DNA from: an uncultured Lachnospiraceae bacterium
GTDB lineage: Bacteria > Bacillota > Clostridia > Lachnospirales > Lachnospiraceae
DNA length: 31,420 nucleotides
Reading direction: 5' to 3'
NCBI GenBank assembly: GCA_910585345.1
Contig: CAJUDS010000022.1
Span: forward strand, 1 to 31,420
In this document: positions 1 through 7,139 of the stretch, piece by piece
How positions within the stretch are numbered: the first letter of the stretch is position 1
Layout of the letters: every line of letters begins with the position of its first letter
Program-made: the position numbers and the translations under genes
The notes under the pieces: generated by a model
The model's input: the letters and a program-made list of their open reading frames with translations, nothing else
What the model was told of the DNA's origin: nothing
Database searches by the model: none

Positions 1-261
1 GGCGCAGATTTCGTTATCAATGACATTAACGACAAAGCACCGTGCGTCATATTGGCATTATTTGGTTATCCGTTCCAGGAAGCGTTTGTTTTTGAAAATA
101 AAGATAAAATCAATGCGGCTCTCTGGGTCGGTCTGCAGAAGGACGGCCCCATACTGGGGGAAGAGGAAAAAGGACTGCAGGCACTCGGACGGAAACTGCA
201 GAAAAAGATTTTTCAGAGAAAGATACATCAATACGAAAATCAGGAGAAGACGGAACTTTAA
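1..261 (+). CDS. 3' end of an unidentified protein (N-terminus outside window)
   Basis: The frame is open from the first base of the window and stops with TAA at 259-261, giving the last 86 residues of a protein whose start lies upstream. The visible part begins GADFVINDIND, passes through a hydrophobic stretch (VILALFGYPF) and ends in a lysine/glutamate-rich tail. I do not recognise the family and assign no function. It is accepted as real because the frame is open to the edge and because an intrinsic terminator overlaps its last codons and stop. An internal TTG at 52 could in principle start a 69-residue protein, but no ribosome binding site precedes it. Confidence 0.6.
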   Translation, partial: GADFVINDINDKAPCVILALFGYPFQEAFVFENKDKINAALWVGLQKDGPILGEEEKGLQALGRKLQKKIFQRKIHQYENQEKTEL

Positions 262-274
262 ACTTCCGTCTTTT
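247..274 (+). terminator. Intrinsic terminator after the partial first gene
   Basis: A perfect 9-bp stem, AAGACGGAA with TTCCGTCTT, encloses an 8-base loop and runs into TTTT. A further run of seven T lies at 282-288. The left arm overlaps the last codons of the upstream gene, a compact arrangement common in Firmicutes. It separates that gene from the regulator/ftsEX cluster. Confidence 0.75.
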
Positions 275-395
275 GTCATTGTTTTTTTGTGCAGTTTTTC
301 TGTTTTGGTTGTGCAGGTTGCCGAGACATTGCAAAGAAATAACAACGAAAAAAGGGGCCGAAAAGGTAAAAAGCGCATAAAAAACTGATATTTCC

Positions 396-419
396 TGTAG
401 ATTTATATGTAGATTTATA
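396..419 (+). repeat. Tandem 12-bp direct repeat upstream of the CdaR-type gene
   Basis: TGTAGATTTATA occurs twice back to back (396-407 and 408-419), about 90 bases before the start of the CdaR-type regulator. A -10-like TATATT (415-420) lies at its end. It could be a regulator binding site or just A/T-rich promoter sequence. There is no direct evidence for either. The rest of the 262-510 gap shows nothing else I can name. Confidence 0.4.
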
Positions 420-510
420 TTAAAATGGAAAAAGAGCAAAGAAACAAAGGAAACAAAGATAAGATATATTTTGTACATTTTGCATAGGAAGAGAGAAGGA
501 GTTGGGGGAA

Positions 511-1599
511 ATGATATCTAATCAGATTTTGCAGAATACAATTGAAGGGCTAAAAGTAATCTCCCGTGTAGAATTCAGCGTGATTGATACTGATGGGAAG
601 ACGGTTGCTGTCACCTCCGATAATATGAGTGAGTTTGAAAAACCAGCGCTTGAGTTTGTAAAATCTCCGGCAGACAGCCAGGAGGTACAGGGCTGTCAGT
701 TTTTTAAGATCTATGACGAACAGCAATTGGAGTATATTCTGGTTGCAGGGGGTGCAGGAGAGGATTTATATATGGTAGGCAAAATGGTTGCCTTTCAGAT
801 ACAGAATCTTCTGATTGCATATAAAGAACGTTTTGATAAAGACAATTTTATGAAAAATCTGCTTTTGGACAATCTGCTTTTGGTGGATATTTATGGGCGT
901 TCGAAGAAACTGCATATTCCTGCCGATGTAAAAAGGGTGGTGATTGTGGTAGAGACGGAAAACGACAAAGACAGTAATGTACTGGAAATGATCAGAAATC
1001 ATAAGGGAAATACAGGAAAAGATTTTGTGACGGCAGTGGATGAAAATAACGTGATTGTCGTAAAAGAGCTTGCCGACGGTGACGGCAATGCGGAAATCGA
1101 CAAAGAGGCGGTGGAAATTGCAGGCTATTTGGAAAAAGAAGGTATTGGAAATGTACATATTGCTTATGGTACGATAATAGGAGAGATCAAAGAGGTCAGC
1201 CGCTCCTATAAAGAGGCTAAAATGGCGTTGGACGTAGGACGGATTTTCTTCAGTGACAGAAATATTATCGCATACAGTGAGCTGGGGATTGGCCGTTTGA
1301 TTTATCAACTTCCCATTCCGCTTTGTAAAATGTTTATCAAAGAAATCTTTGACGGGAAGAATCCGGATGAGTTTGATGAAGAAACATTGACGACAATCAA
1401 CAAATTTTTTGAAAACAGCCTGAATGTGTCGGAAACGTCGAGACAGTTGTTTATTCACAGAAACACGCTTGTATATCGTCTTGATAAACTGCAGAAGAGC
1501 ACAGGACTGGATCTGCGCGTTTTCGAAGACGCCATCACTTTTAAAATTGCACTGATGGTTGTGAAATATATGAAATACATGGAAACATTTGACTATTAA
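511..1599 (+). CDS. CdaR/PucR-family transcriptional regulator
   Basis: Predicted cytoplasmic DNA-binding regulator of 362 residues. The C-terminal part (SLNVSETSRQLFIHRNTLVY, then RLDKL) is the characteristic helix-turn-helix of the PucR/CdaR family. The central part fits the GGDEF-like domain that precedes it in this family, and the N-terminal ~130 residues look like a sensory domain. Known members respond to small metabolites such as sugar diacids; the ligand here is unknown. The start is set at ATG 511 because AGGAG at 497-501 sits 9 bases upstream. An in-frame TTG at 502 directly abuts that site and is unlikely to be used. It ends 30 bases before ftsE and may be co-transcribed with it, an unexpected neighbour for a division operon. 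Confidence 0.85.
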   Translation: MISNQILQNTIEGLKVISRVEFSVIDTDGKTVAVTSDNMSEFEKPALEFVKSPADSQEVQGCQFFKIYDEQQLEYILVAGGAGEDLYMVGKMVAFQIQNLLIAYKERFDKDNFMKNLLLDNLLLVDIYGRSKKLHIPADVKRVVIVVETENDKDSNVLEMIRNHKGNTGKDFVTAVDENNVIVVKELADGDGNAEIDKEAVEIAGYLEKEGIGNVHIAYGTIIGEIKEVSRSYKEAKMALDVGRIFFSDRNIIAYSELGIGRLIYQLPIPLCKMFIKEIFDGKNPDEFDEETLTTINKFFENSLNVSETSRQLFIHRNTLVYRLDKLQKSTGLDLRVFEDAITFKIALMVVKYMKYMETFDY

Positions 1600-1629
1600 T
1601 AAAGAATACAAAGGCAGAGGTGAATTACA

Positions 1630-2364
1630 TTGGCGGGAAAGAAAAGAGCCAGAAGAGGGATATCGGAACCAAAGGACGTTATTGTGCTGGATAATGTAAG
1701 CAAATCCTATTCTACGGGTGCGCCGGCGCTGAATGGCGTCAGTATCAGAATACGCAAGGGAGAATTTGTATTTATTGTTGGCGACAGCGGTTCGGGGAAG
1801 TCGACACTGGTTAAACTGCTGCTCCGCGAACTAACGCCCACTTCGGGAGGCGTATGGGTAAACGGGGAGGATGTGGTTCGTCTGAAGCACCGCAAAATAC
1901 CGAAATTCCGACGTAATCTGGGAATTGTATTTCAGGATTTCCGTCTTTTGAAGGATCGTAATGTCTATGAGAATGTAGCGTTTGCGCAGCGTATCATTCA
2001 GGTGCCGACAAGAGAGATTAAGAAAAATGTACCGGCGATATTATCAATCGTAGGACTTGCGGGGAAATATAAAGCGAGACCGAGACAACTTTCGGGCGGG
2101 GAACAGCAGCGCGTAGCTCTGGCGAGGGCTTTGATCAATAAACCGTCAATTTTACTGGCGGACGAGCCTACGGGTAATCTGGATCCGAAAAACTCATGGG
2201 AGATTATGAAGCTGTTAGAGGAGATCAACCAGAGCGGCACTACGGTATTGGTAGTCACGCACAACAGAGAAATCGTAAATGCCATGAAGAAAAGAGTTGT
2301 GACAATGAAGAAGGGAGTCATTGTGAGCGACGAAGAAAAAGGCGGTTATATCGATGAGGATTAG
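1630..2364 (+). CDS. ftsE: Cell-division ABC ATPase FtsE
   Basis: ATP-binding subunit of the FtsEX complex, which works at the division site and activates peptidoglycan hydrolases through ATP-driven conformational change. It is a single ABC domain of 244 residues. The Walker A is GDSGSGKS (51-58), the signature LSGGEQQR begins at residue 154, and the Walker B/DEPTGNLD follows with D178-E179, as in FtsE/LolD-type ATPases. The start is TTG at 1630, supported by AGAGGTG about 7 bases upstream; no ATG fits as well. The N-terminus carries a basic extension of about 15 residues. The 3' end overlaps ftsX by 11 bases, which implies translational coupling and fixes the identity as FtsE rather than another MacB/LolD-like ATPase. 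Confidence 0.95.
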   Translation: MAGKKRARRGISEPKDVIVLDNVSKSYSTGAPALNGVSIRIRKGEFVFIVGDSGSGKSTLVKLLLRELTPTSGGVWVNGEDVVRLKHRKIPKFRRNLGIVFQDFRLLKDRNVYENVAFAQRIIQVPTREIKKNVPAILSIVGLAGKYKARPRQLSGGEQQRVALARALINKPSILLADEPTGNLDPKNSWEIMKLLEEINQSGTTVLVVTHNREIVNAMKKRVVTMKKGVIVSDEEKGGYIDED

Positions 2365-3250
2365 TACACTTTTTTATACAATCAAACAGGGGTTTGTCAA
2401 TATTATACGCAATAAATGGTTTTCTCTTGCATCCATTGCCACCATTTCCGCATGTCTGTTTTTGTTTGGATTATTTTATGCAATTCTGGTCAATTTCCAG
2501 CATGTGGTAAAGACGGCGGAAGAAGGGGTGTCGGTTACCGTGTTTTTTGACGATGGCCTGGAAGATGAGCGAATCCGTGAGATCGGCGATATGATCAGCA
2601 AGCGGGTGGAAGTAAGAGATATTCAGTTTAAGTCTGCGGAAGAAGTGTGGAATGAGTTTAAGGTAGATTATCTGGGCGAATATGCAGATGGCTTTACGGA
2701 AAATCCATTGGAAAATTCGGCAAATTATGAGATTTACCTAAGCGACGTATCCATGCAGAGCGCGCTTGTCACATATTTGGAATCCATTGACGGGGTCAGA
2801 CTGGTCAATAAGTCGGAAATTACAGCCAACGCGCTGAGCGGCATTAACGTACTGATCGGCTATATATCTATTGGCATTATTGTTATTCTGCTGGCTGTCT
2901 CTGTGTTTCTAATCAGCAATACCGTTATGATAGGTATCTCTGTCAGAAAAGAAGAAATCAATATTATGAAATATATTGGCGCCACAGACTTTTTTGTCAG
3001 ATCGCCGTTTGTGATAGAAGGTATTTTGATCGGGCTGCTTGGTTCGATTGTACCGCTCGTTTCCATTTATTATATCTATACAAATGTGATTGTATATATT
3101 AACGACAGATTTCAAATCTTGTCCGGTCTTTTGGATTTTCTTCCGGTAGAAATGGTTTTTTCGACACTTCTGCCTGTGTCTGTAGGAATCGGTGTGGGAA
3201 TTGGCTTTCTAGGCAGTATCGTAACCGTCAGAAAACATTTAAAAGTATAG
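2354..3250 (+). CDS. ftsX: Cell-division permease-like protein FtsX
   Basis: Membrane partner of FtsE; its extracellular loop docks and switches on a murein hydrolase. The protein has 298 residues. There is one membrane helix near residues 20-45, an extracytoplasmic domain of roughly 120 residues, then three more helices (about 165-195, 215-245 and 265-290), the standard four-helix FtsX plan. It begins within the ftsE 3' end with an AAAGGCGG-type site about 8 bases before ATG 2354. The next gene, 18 bases downstream, is a coiled-coil M23 hydrolase, the expected FtsX client. Family assignment rests on topology plus context and is firm. Confidence 0.95.
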   Translation: MRISTLFYTIKQGFVNIIRNKWFSLASIATISACLFLFGLFYAILVNFQHVVKTAEEGVSVTVFFDDGLEDERIREIGDMISKRVEVRDIQFKSAEEVWNEFKVDYLGEYADGFTENPLENSANYEIYLSDVSMQSALVTYLESIDGVRLVNKSEITANALSGINVLIGYISIGIIVILLAVSVFLISNTVMIGISVRKEEINIMKYIGATDFFVRSPFVIEGILIGLLGSIVPLVSIYYIYTNVIVYINDRFQILSGLLDFLPVEMVFSTLLPVSVGIGVGIGFLGSIVTVRKHLKV

Positions 3251-3268
3251 CATAAGAGGAAGAACTCC

Positions 3269-4498
3269 ATGAGGATGAGGAAAGAGCTGAAACAAATTTC
3301 ATGTCTGCTGGGTATTGTTTTGCTGACTGGACTGTTTTTATCCTCTCCCACGGTTCTGGCTGTCGATACGGATAAAATCCAGAACAGTATTCAGGAAAAG
3401 CAGAATGCCATAGGAGAGGCGGAGAAGCAGAAGGCAGCTCTTCAGTCAGGACTGACAGACATAAAACGACTTGTGGCGGATTTGGAAAATTCCAAGAAGA
3501 ATCTTAAGGATTACGTAAAAAAGCTGGATGCGAACCTTGACGAAATAGAGGGAAAGATTGCGGATCTGAAAGATCTGATTGATGAGAAAGAAGAGGAAAT
3601 TGAAAAAACGGGGGAGGCGCTGGATGAGGCCGCTGCCACGGAGGCAAAACAGTATGCCGCCATGAAGCAGAGAGTGCGGTTCCTGTATGAGCAGGGACAG
3701 ACGTTTTATCTGGATCTGATTTTTACATCGGGCAATTTTGGGGAACTAATGAACCGTACGGAGTTTATTGAAAGAATCGCGGCTTATGACAGAAAAAAGC
3801 TCGAAGAGTATCAGGAAACCAAGCGCCAGGTGGCAGCGTTTAAGGAAGAATTGGAAGCGGAAAAGATAGTGCTGGATGCGGCCCGGGAAGCAGTGGAAGA
3901 AGAGCAGGAGGCGTTAAATGCGCTGATTGCATCAAAGGAACAGGAAATCAAGGCGTATGATGCGGATATCAGCAATAAGTCTCAGGTCGTGAAAGAGTAT
4001 GAGGCTGAAATTGCGGCGCAGAATGCCACGATTGCAGCGCTCGAACAGGCGGTAGAGGCAGAAAAGAAGCAGTTGGAGGAGGCCAACCGGCCGAAATATG
4101 ACGGCGGCAAATTCAAATGGCCGGCGCCCTCGTATAAGAGAATTTCAGATGATTACGGCAATCGTATCCATCCAACGCTCGGAGTACAGCAGTTCCACAA
4201 TGGCGTTGACATGGCGGCGCCGAGCGGTTCTCCAATTCTGGCGGCTTATGACGGGGAGGTAGTGGCAGCAGCGTATAATGGTTCAATGGGTAATTATGTA
4301 ATGATAGATCATGGAGATAATTTGTATACGATCTATATGCATGCTTCTGCACTATATGTGTCAAAGGGTGCACATGTATCAAGAGGGGATACGATCGCTG
4401 CGGTAGGTTCTACCGGGCGGTCCACAGGTCCGCATCTTCATTTCAGCGTACGTTTGAATGGAAGTTATGTGAGTCCATGGAATTATCTGTCATCTTAG
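3269..4498 (+). CDS. Secreted coiled-coil M23 murein hydrolase, FtsEX-activated (PcsB/EnvC-type)
   Basis: Predicted peptidoglycan endopeptidase of 409 residues. An N-terminal signal peptide (hydrophobic core LLGIVLLTGLFLSS, cut near residues 30-32) is followed by long heptad-like coiled coil (about 35-110 and 165-275) and a C-terminal LytM/M23 domain. All zinc and catalytic residues are present: H310 and D314 (HNGVD), H358 (YMH), H389 and H391 (HLH). It should therefore be enzymatically active itself, unlike EnvC, whose LytM domain is degenerate and only activates amidases. FtsX is known to bind such coiled coils and relieve autoinhibition, and the adjacent ftsEX genes support that. ATG 3269 has GAGGA 8 bases upstream. 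The name PcsB is avoided because PcsB carries a CHAP, not M23, catalytic domain. Confidence 0.92.
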   Translation: MRMRKELKQISCLLGIVLLTGLFLSSPTVLAVDTDKIQNSIQEKQNAIGEAEKQKAALQSGLTDIKRLVADLENSKKNLKDYVKKLDANLDEIEGKIADLKDLIDEKEEEIEKTGEALDEAAATEAKQYAAMKQRVRFLYEQGQTFYLDLIFTSGNFGELMNRTEFIERIAAYDRKKLEEYQETKRQVAAFKEELEAEKIVLDAAREAVEEEQEALNALIASKEQEIKAYDADISNKSQVVKEYEAEIAAQNATIAALEQAVEAEKKQLEEANRPKYDGGKFKWPAPSYKRISDDYGNRIHPTLGVQQFHNGVDMAAPSGSPILAAYDGEVVAAAYNGSMGNYVMIDHGDNLYTIYMHASALYVSKGAHVSRGDTIAAVGSTGRSTGPHLHFSVRLNGSYVSPWNYLSS

Positions 4499-4540
4499 GG
4501 AATACAATCATCTTAGAGGAAATGGCGGGAATGAAAGAAA

Positions 4541-5758
4541 ATGTCAGATAAAAGAAAATTTATAAACGGATTGCTTACAGGATTGTTTCTTGCGGTTATT
4601 ATAGCAGGAGCTACATATGGCGGCAGAAAAGCGGTAACCGTGTGGAAACAATATCATTCGCAGGAGGAAAGCGGAGCAGGCGCAGAGGTAGTGAGCGCGA
4701 GGACGATGCAGAAGCTGCAGCTGATAGAAGATATCATAGAAGAAAACTATGCTTTGGATATGGTAGATAGCAAGGCGATGGAGAATGGTATTTACCAGGG
4801 ATTGGTAGACTCCCTGCAGGATCCCTATTCTGCCTATTATTCTGCGGAGGAAATGCAGGAGCAACAGGAAAAAATGGAAGGTGTTTACTATGGCATCGGC
4901 GCGTATGTGAAGTATGATGAAGAGATGGGATTTGCCCGTCTGGGAGAAATATTCGCGAACAGTCCCGCCTTGGAAAGCGGTTTGCTGGAAGGGGATTTGA
5001 TCGTCAAGGTAGACGGTCAATATACAAAGGGAATGGGTCTGGACGAGGTGGTCAGTCTGATTAAAGGCGAAGAAGGCACACGGGTGCTGCTTACGATTAT
5101 GCGTGAAGGGGAGACGGAGGCCCGGGAGATTGAGGTAGAGCGCAGGGAAGTGCCGAAACAGACAGTTTCCTTTGAAATGATGGACAATAAGATTGCATAT
5201 ATCCGGATTTCTGAATTTGACAAAGTTACGGTGGATCAGTTTACGGATGCGATGGCAATGGCGAAGGGGTCCGGTATGCTGGGGCTGATCTTGGATTTGC
5301 GTGACAATCCGGGGGGAAATCTGGCGGCGGTAATCGATGTGGCCAGACAGATCCTGCCCAAAGGCCTGGTGGTATATACAAAGGATAAGGCGGGGAAACG
5401 TCAGGACTATAACTGCGACGGGGATCATGAACTGACAGTGCCTATGGTCGTACTTGTCAATGGCGGGAGCGCAAGCGCATCGGAAGTTCTTGCAGGAGCG
5501 GTAAAAGATTACGGGAAGGGAAAGCTGCTCGGCACAACTACTTTTGGAAAAGGCATTGTGCAGAAATATCTTGCCATTTCAGACGGATCTGCCGTAAAGC
5601 TGACAACAAGCAAATATTATACGCCGAAAGGCAATAATATTCATGGAATTGGCATTGAACCCGATGAGACATTAGAAATGGACTATGAGGAATATTTAGA
5701 AAGTGGGTATGACAACCAGTTAGAGCGCGCAAAGGAAATTCTGGTGACAGGCGAATAA
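4541..5758 (+). CDS. S41-family C-terminal processing protease (Ctp)
   Basis: Membrane-anchored serine protease of 405 residues that trims or degrades envelope proteins from their C-termini. An N-terminal membrane helix (about residues 8-30) is followed by a short linker, a PDZ domain (about 105-195) and the S41 catalytic domain. In the NGGSASASE motif the catalytic serine is S312, and the general-base lysine is K337, the usual 25-residue spacing. Lengths and order match CtpA/CtpB of Firmicutes. It follows the M23 hydrolase by 42 bases and may regulate that hydrolase or other division-site proteins. The ribosome binding site is weak (GGCGGGA 10 bases upstream), and a 9-codon ORF starting at 4522 overlaps the start. 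Confidence 0.93.
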   Translation: MSDKRKFINGLLTGLFLAVIIAGATYGGRKAVTVWKQYHSQEESGAGAEVVSARTMQKLQLIEDIIEENYALDMVDSKAMENGIYQGLVDSLQDPYSAYYSAEEMQEQQEKMEGVYYGIGAYVKYDEEMGFARLGEIFANSPALESGLLEGDLIVKVDGQYTKGMGLDEVVSLIKGEEGTRVLLTIMREGETEAREIEVERREVPKQTVSFEMMDNKIAYIRISEFDKVTVDQFTDAMAMAKGSGMLGLILDLRDNPGGNLAAVIDVARQILPKGLVVYTKDKAGKRQDYNCDGDHELTVPMVVLVNGGSASASEVLAGAVKDYGKGKLLGTTTFGKGIVQKYLAISDGSAVKLTTSKYYTPKGNNIHGIGIEPDETLEMDYEEYLESGYDNQLERAKEILVTGE

Positions 5759-5807
5759 ACGGATGCAGGACGGAGACGGGGAACTGCTTATATGGAGATA
5801 AGGAATA

Positions 5808-5838
5808 AACAGCCATAGGATGCACGCCTATGGCTGTT
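5808..5838. terminator. Hairpin between convergent ctp and the leftward unknown gene
   Basis: A perfect 12-bp inverted repeat, AACAGCCATAGG and CCTATGGCTGTT, has a 7-base loop. On the minus strand it is followed by TTATT, on the plus strand only by a mixed sequence with scattered T. It lies between two convergent genes and probably ends both transcripts, more efficiently the leftward one. Confidence 0.65.
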
Positions 5839-5918
5839 CGGTTATGGTTTCTACAGATGCAATTTGTTGATAAAAGCCGGACTGATCCGAAAATGATTTC
5901 TGTCGGGTAATGATATGT

Positions 5919-6773
5919 TTAGACAGACAGATCGACATTTCCACCTTCGGCGGGAACGGGCGCTTCCGATACCGGAACGGGCATTTCATTTCCGTAAAGT
6001 TCCAGGGAAACACCGGCTGATCTGGCAGAACTGCCGGAAGTTTCCTGCTTTTCTCTTTCCAGGCGGGCAAATAAGTCTTTCAGATATTTCATATCCGCTT
6101 CAACGATTTCCCGCATCTCATCTGCGCGGTGTTTTTTCTTCAGGCGTTCGATATCCTCGCGGTCCATATCATGGTAGGCAGTTGCCATAATACTGTCTGC
6201 GAGATCATCAAGATTGGCAGCTTCTTCTAGTTCCGCCATAGTCTCTTCCATAAGGCGCCGGGATTCTTCCATCATTTTTTTCAGTTCTTCCTGTGTGAAT
6301 TCCTGTTCCCTTTCGGTATCGTTTTCTTCGGTTTCGCCGTTTTCGTCCAACTCTTCAAAATCGACGCAGGAACCCTGAGCCTGTGCCTTTTCTTCTTCTT
6401 TTAGATGTTTTACGCGTTTTTTGGCGATCCGTTCCAATTTTCTTGCATGGGCAATGGCGCTTTCCAGTTCTTTTTCGTCGTAATCCCCGTTTCTGACTTT
6501 TTTCAGCAGCATTGCCACATTCGCGCGCGCCTTTGTGACGACGCGGCTCGCGCTGCCGGAAGTTTTCGTCAACAGAAGCATGGAAGATATTTGTTTGAAG
6601 TTATACTGCAGGCGTTTCTTTTTCTTTTCGATGGTTTTGCTCATGCTGATAGAACCCGCCGTGCTTCCGTCCCGGTTTTTAAAACTGATTCGCGTAATCT
6701 GTCTGTTTCCCCTTGTATAAGTGTTCCGTTCCACCGTGTGGATTCCGGTGCCGATTGCCAGTCCCTTTCTCAT
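5919..6773 (-). CDS. Unidentified acidic coiled-coil cytoplasmic protein
   Basis: A 284-residue protein I cannot assign to a family. Starting at MRKGLAIGTG, the first ~55 residues are Gly/Thr/Arg-rich. A strongly basic helical region follows (KTIEKKKKRLQYNF and onward to about residue 135), then a very acidic stretch (about 140-165, Glu/Asp-rich) and a long charged coiled coil (about 160-250). A proline-containing tail ends in GGNVDLSV. There is no signal peptide or membrane helix. The start at 6773 is chosen because GGGAGG lies 8 bases upstream on the minus strand; the frame stays open 83 codons further upstream, but with no ribosome binding site and odd composition. It is a single-gene unit, convergent with ctp and divergent from the PTS regulator. 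A scaffold or nucleoid/envelope-associated role is possible but purely a guess. Confidence 0.8.
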   Translation of the reverse strand: MRKGLAIGTGIHTVERNTYTRGNRQITRISFKNRDGSTAGSISMSKTIEKKKKRLQYNFKQISSMLLLTKTSGSASRVVTKARANVAMLLKKVRNGDYDEKELESAIAHARKLERIAKKRVKHLKEEEKAQAQGSCVDFEELDENGETEENDTEREQEFTQEELKKMMEESRRLMEETMAELEEAANLDDLADSIMATAYHDMDREDIERLKKKHRADEMREIVEADMKYLKDLFARLEREKQETSGSSARSAGVSLELYGNEMPVPVSEAPVPAEGGNVDLSV

Positions 6774-7139
6774 AGTATCATCCTCCCTGATGTCGACGCT
6801 GCACATGACCTGATGTTGCCCGCGGTAAATCCGTTTACCGTTTATAATATTATATCGGCGACAGGAGGGGAAAAGTTTATTGCCACGAGGGTCAAATGCC
6901 CCGCAGCTTTGCCGCGTTGCAAGTTTGCGCCCCGTCGGCTTGTTGTGTGGTTTTTGACTTTCACAGGAGGCGGCTGCAGCGATGGAATAAAATTTTCCAT
7001 ATTGACCATGTGATAAAAACATTTGTTCCGGAACGGCGGATTTTTTACGTTTTGCTACATATTATCGCTATTTAAAATGGTTTTTCGGCAAAATCAGACA
7101 ATAAATGGACAGTTTATTTCCTATCTGTTAGGAAATACT
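6774..7139. other. Divergent intergenic region, 366 bases
   Basis: No convincing gene. It separates the leftward coiled-coil gene from the rightward PTS regulator, so both promoters should be here. The left part holds an inverted repeat beside an A/T-rich -10 candidate (listed separately). The right part has A/T-rich sequence around 7040-7080 with a possible -35 TTGCTA at 7052, but no convincing -10. The central part (about 6885-6945) is G/C-rich and unexplained. Open frames crossing this region on both strands look accidental. Confidence 0.5.
6823..6856 (-). promoter_or_regulatory. Candidate promoter/operator of the leftward coiled-coil gene
   Basis: On the minus strand a TATAAT (within 6841-6856) is followed by the inverted repeat CGGTAAA, TCCG, TTTACCG (6823-6840), which would cover the transcription start. 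That is a typical repressor operator position. No clear -35 is visible 17 bases upstream, so this is a weak call based on position and symmetry. Confidence 0.35.

Noticed and set aside
20..388. Overlapping frames on both strands near the left edge
   Set aside because: They cross the terminator at 247-274 and have no ribosome binding site; only the frame open from base 1 is compatible with it.
766..1611. Leftward open frame of 281 codons over the CdaR-type gene
   Set aside because: Antisense shadow; the plus-strand frame carries the recognisable helix-turn-helix.
4544..5428. Leftward open frame of 294 codons over ctp
   Set aside because: Antisense shadow of the ctp protease, whose PDZ and catalytic motifs are unambiguous on the plus strand.
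6405..7013. Long rightward open frame of about 200 codons
   Set aside because: It is antisense to the start of the leftward coiled-coil gene and its upstream region; its composition (Cys/Phe/His-rich) is that of a shadow frame and it has no ribosome binding site.
6774..7022. Upstream in-frame extension of the leftward coiled-coil gene
   Set aside because: The frame is open, but the strong GGGAGG site before 6773 and the foreign composition of the extra 83 residues favour the shorter protein.
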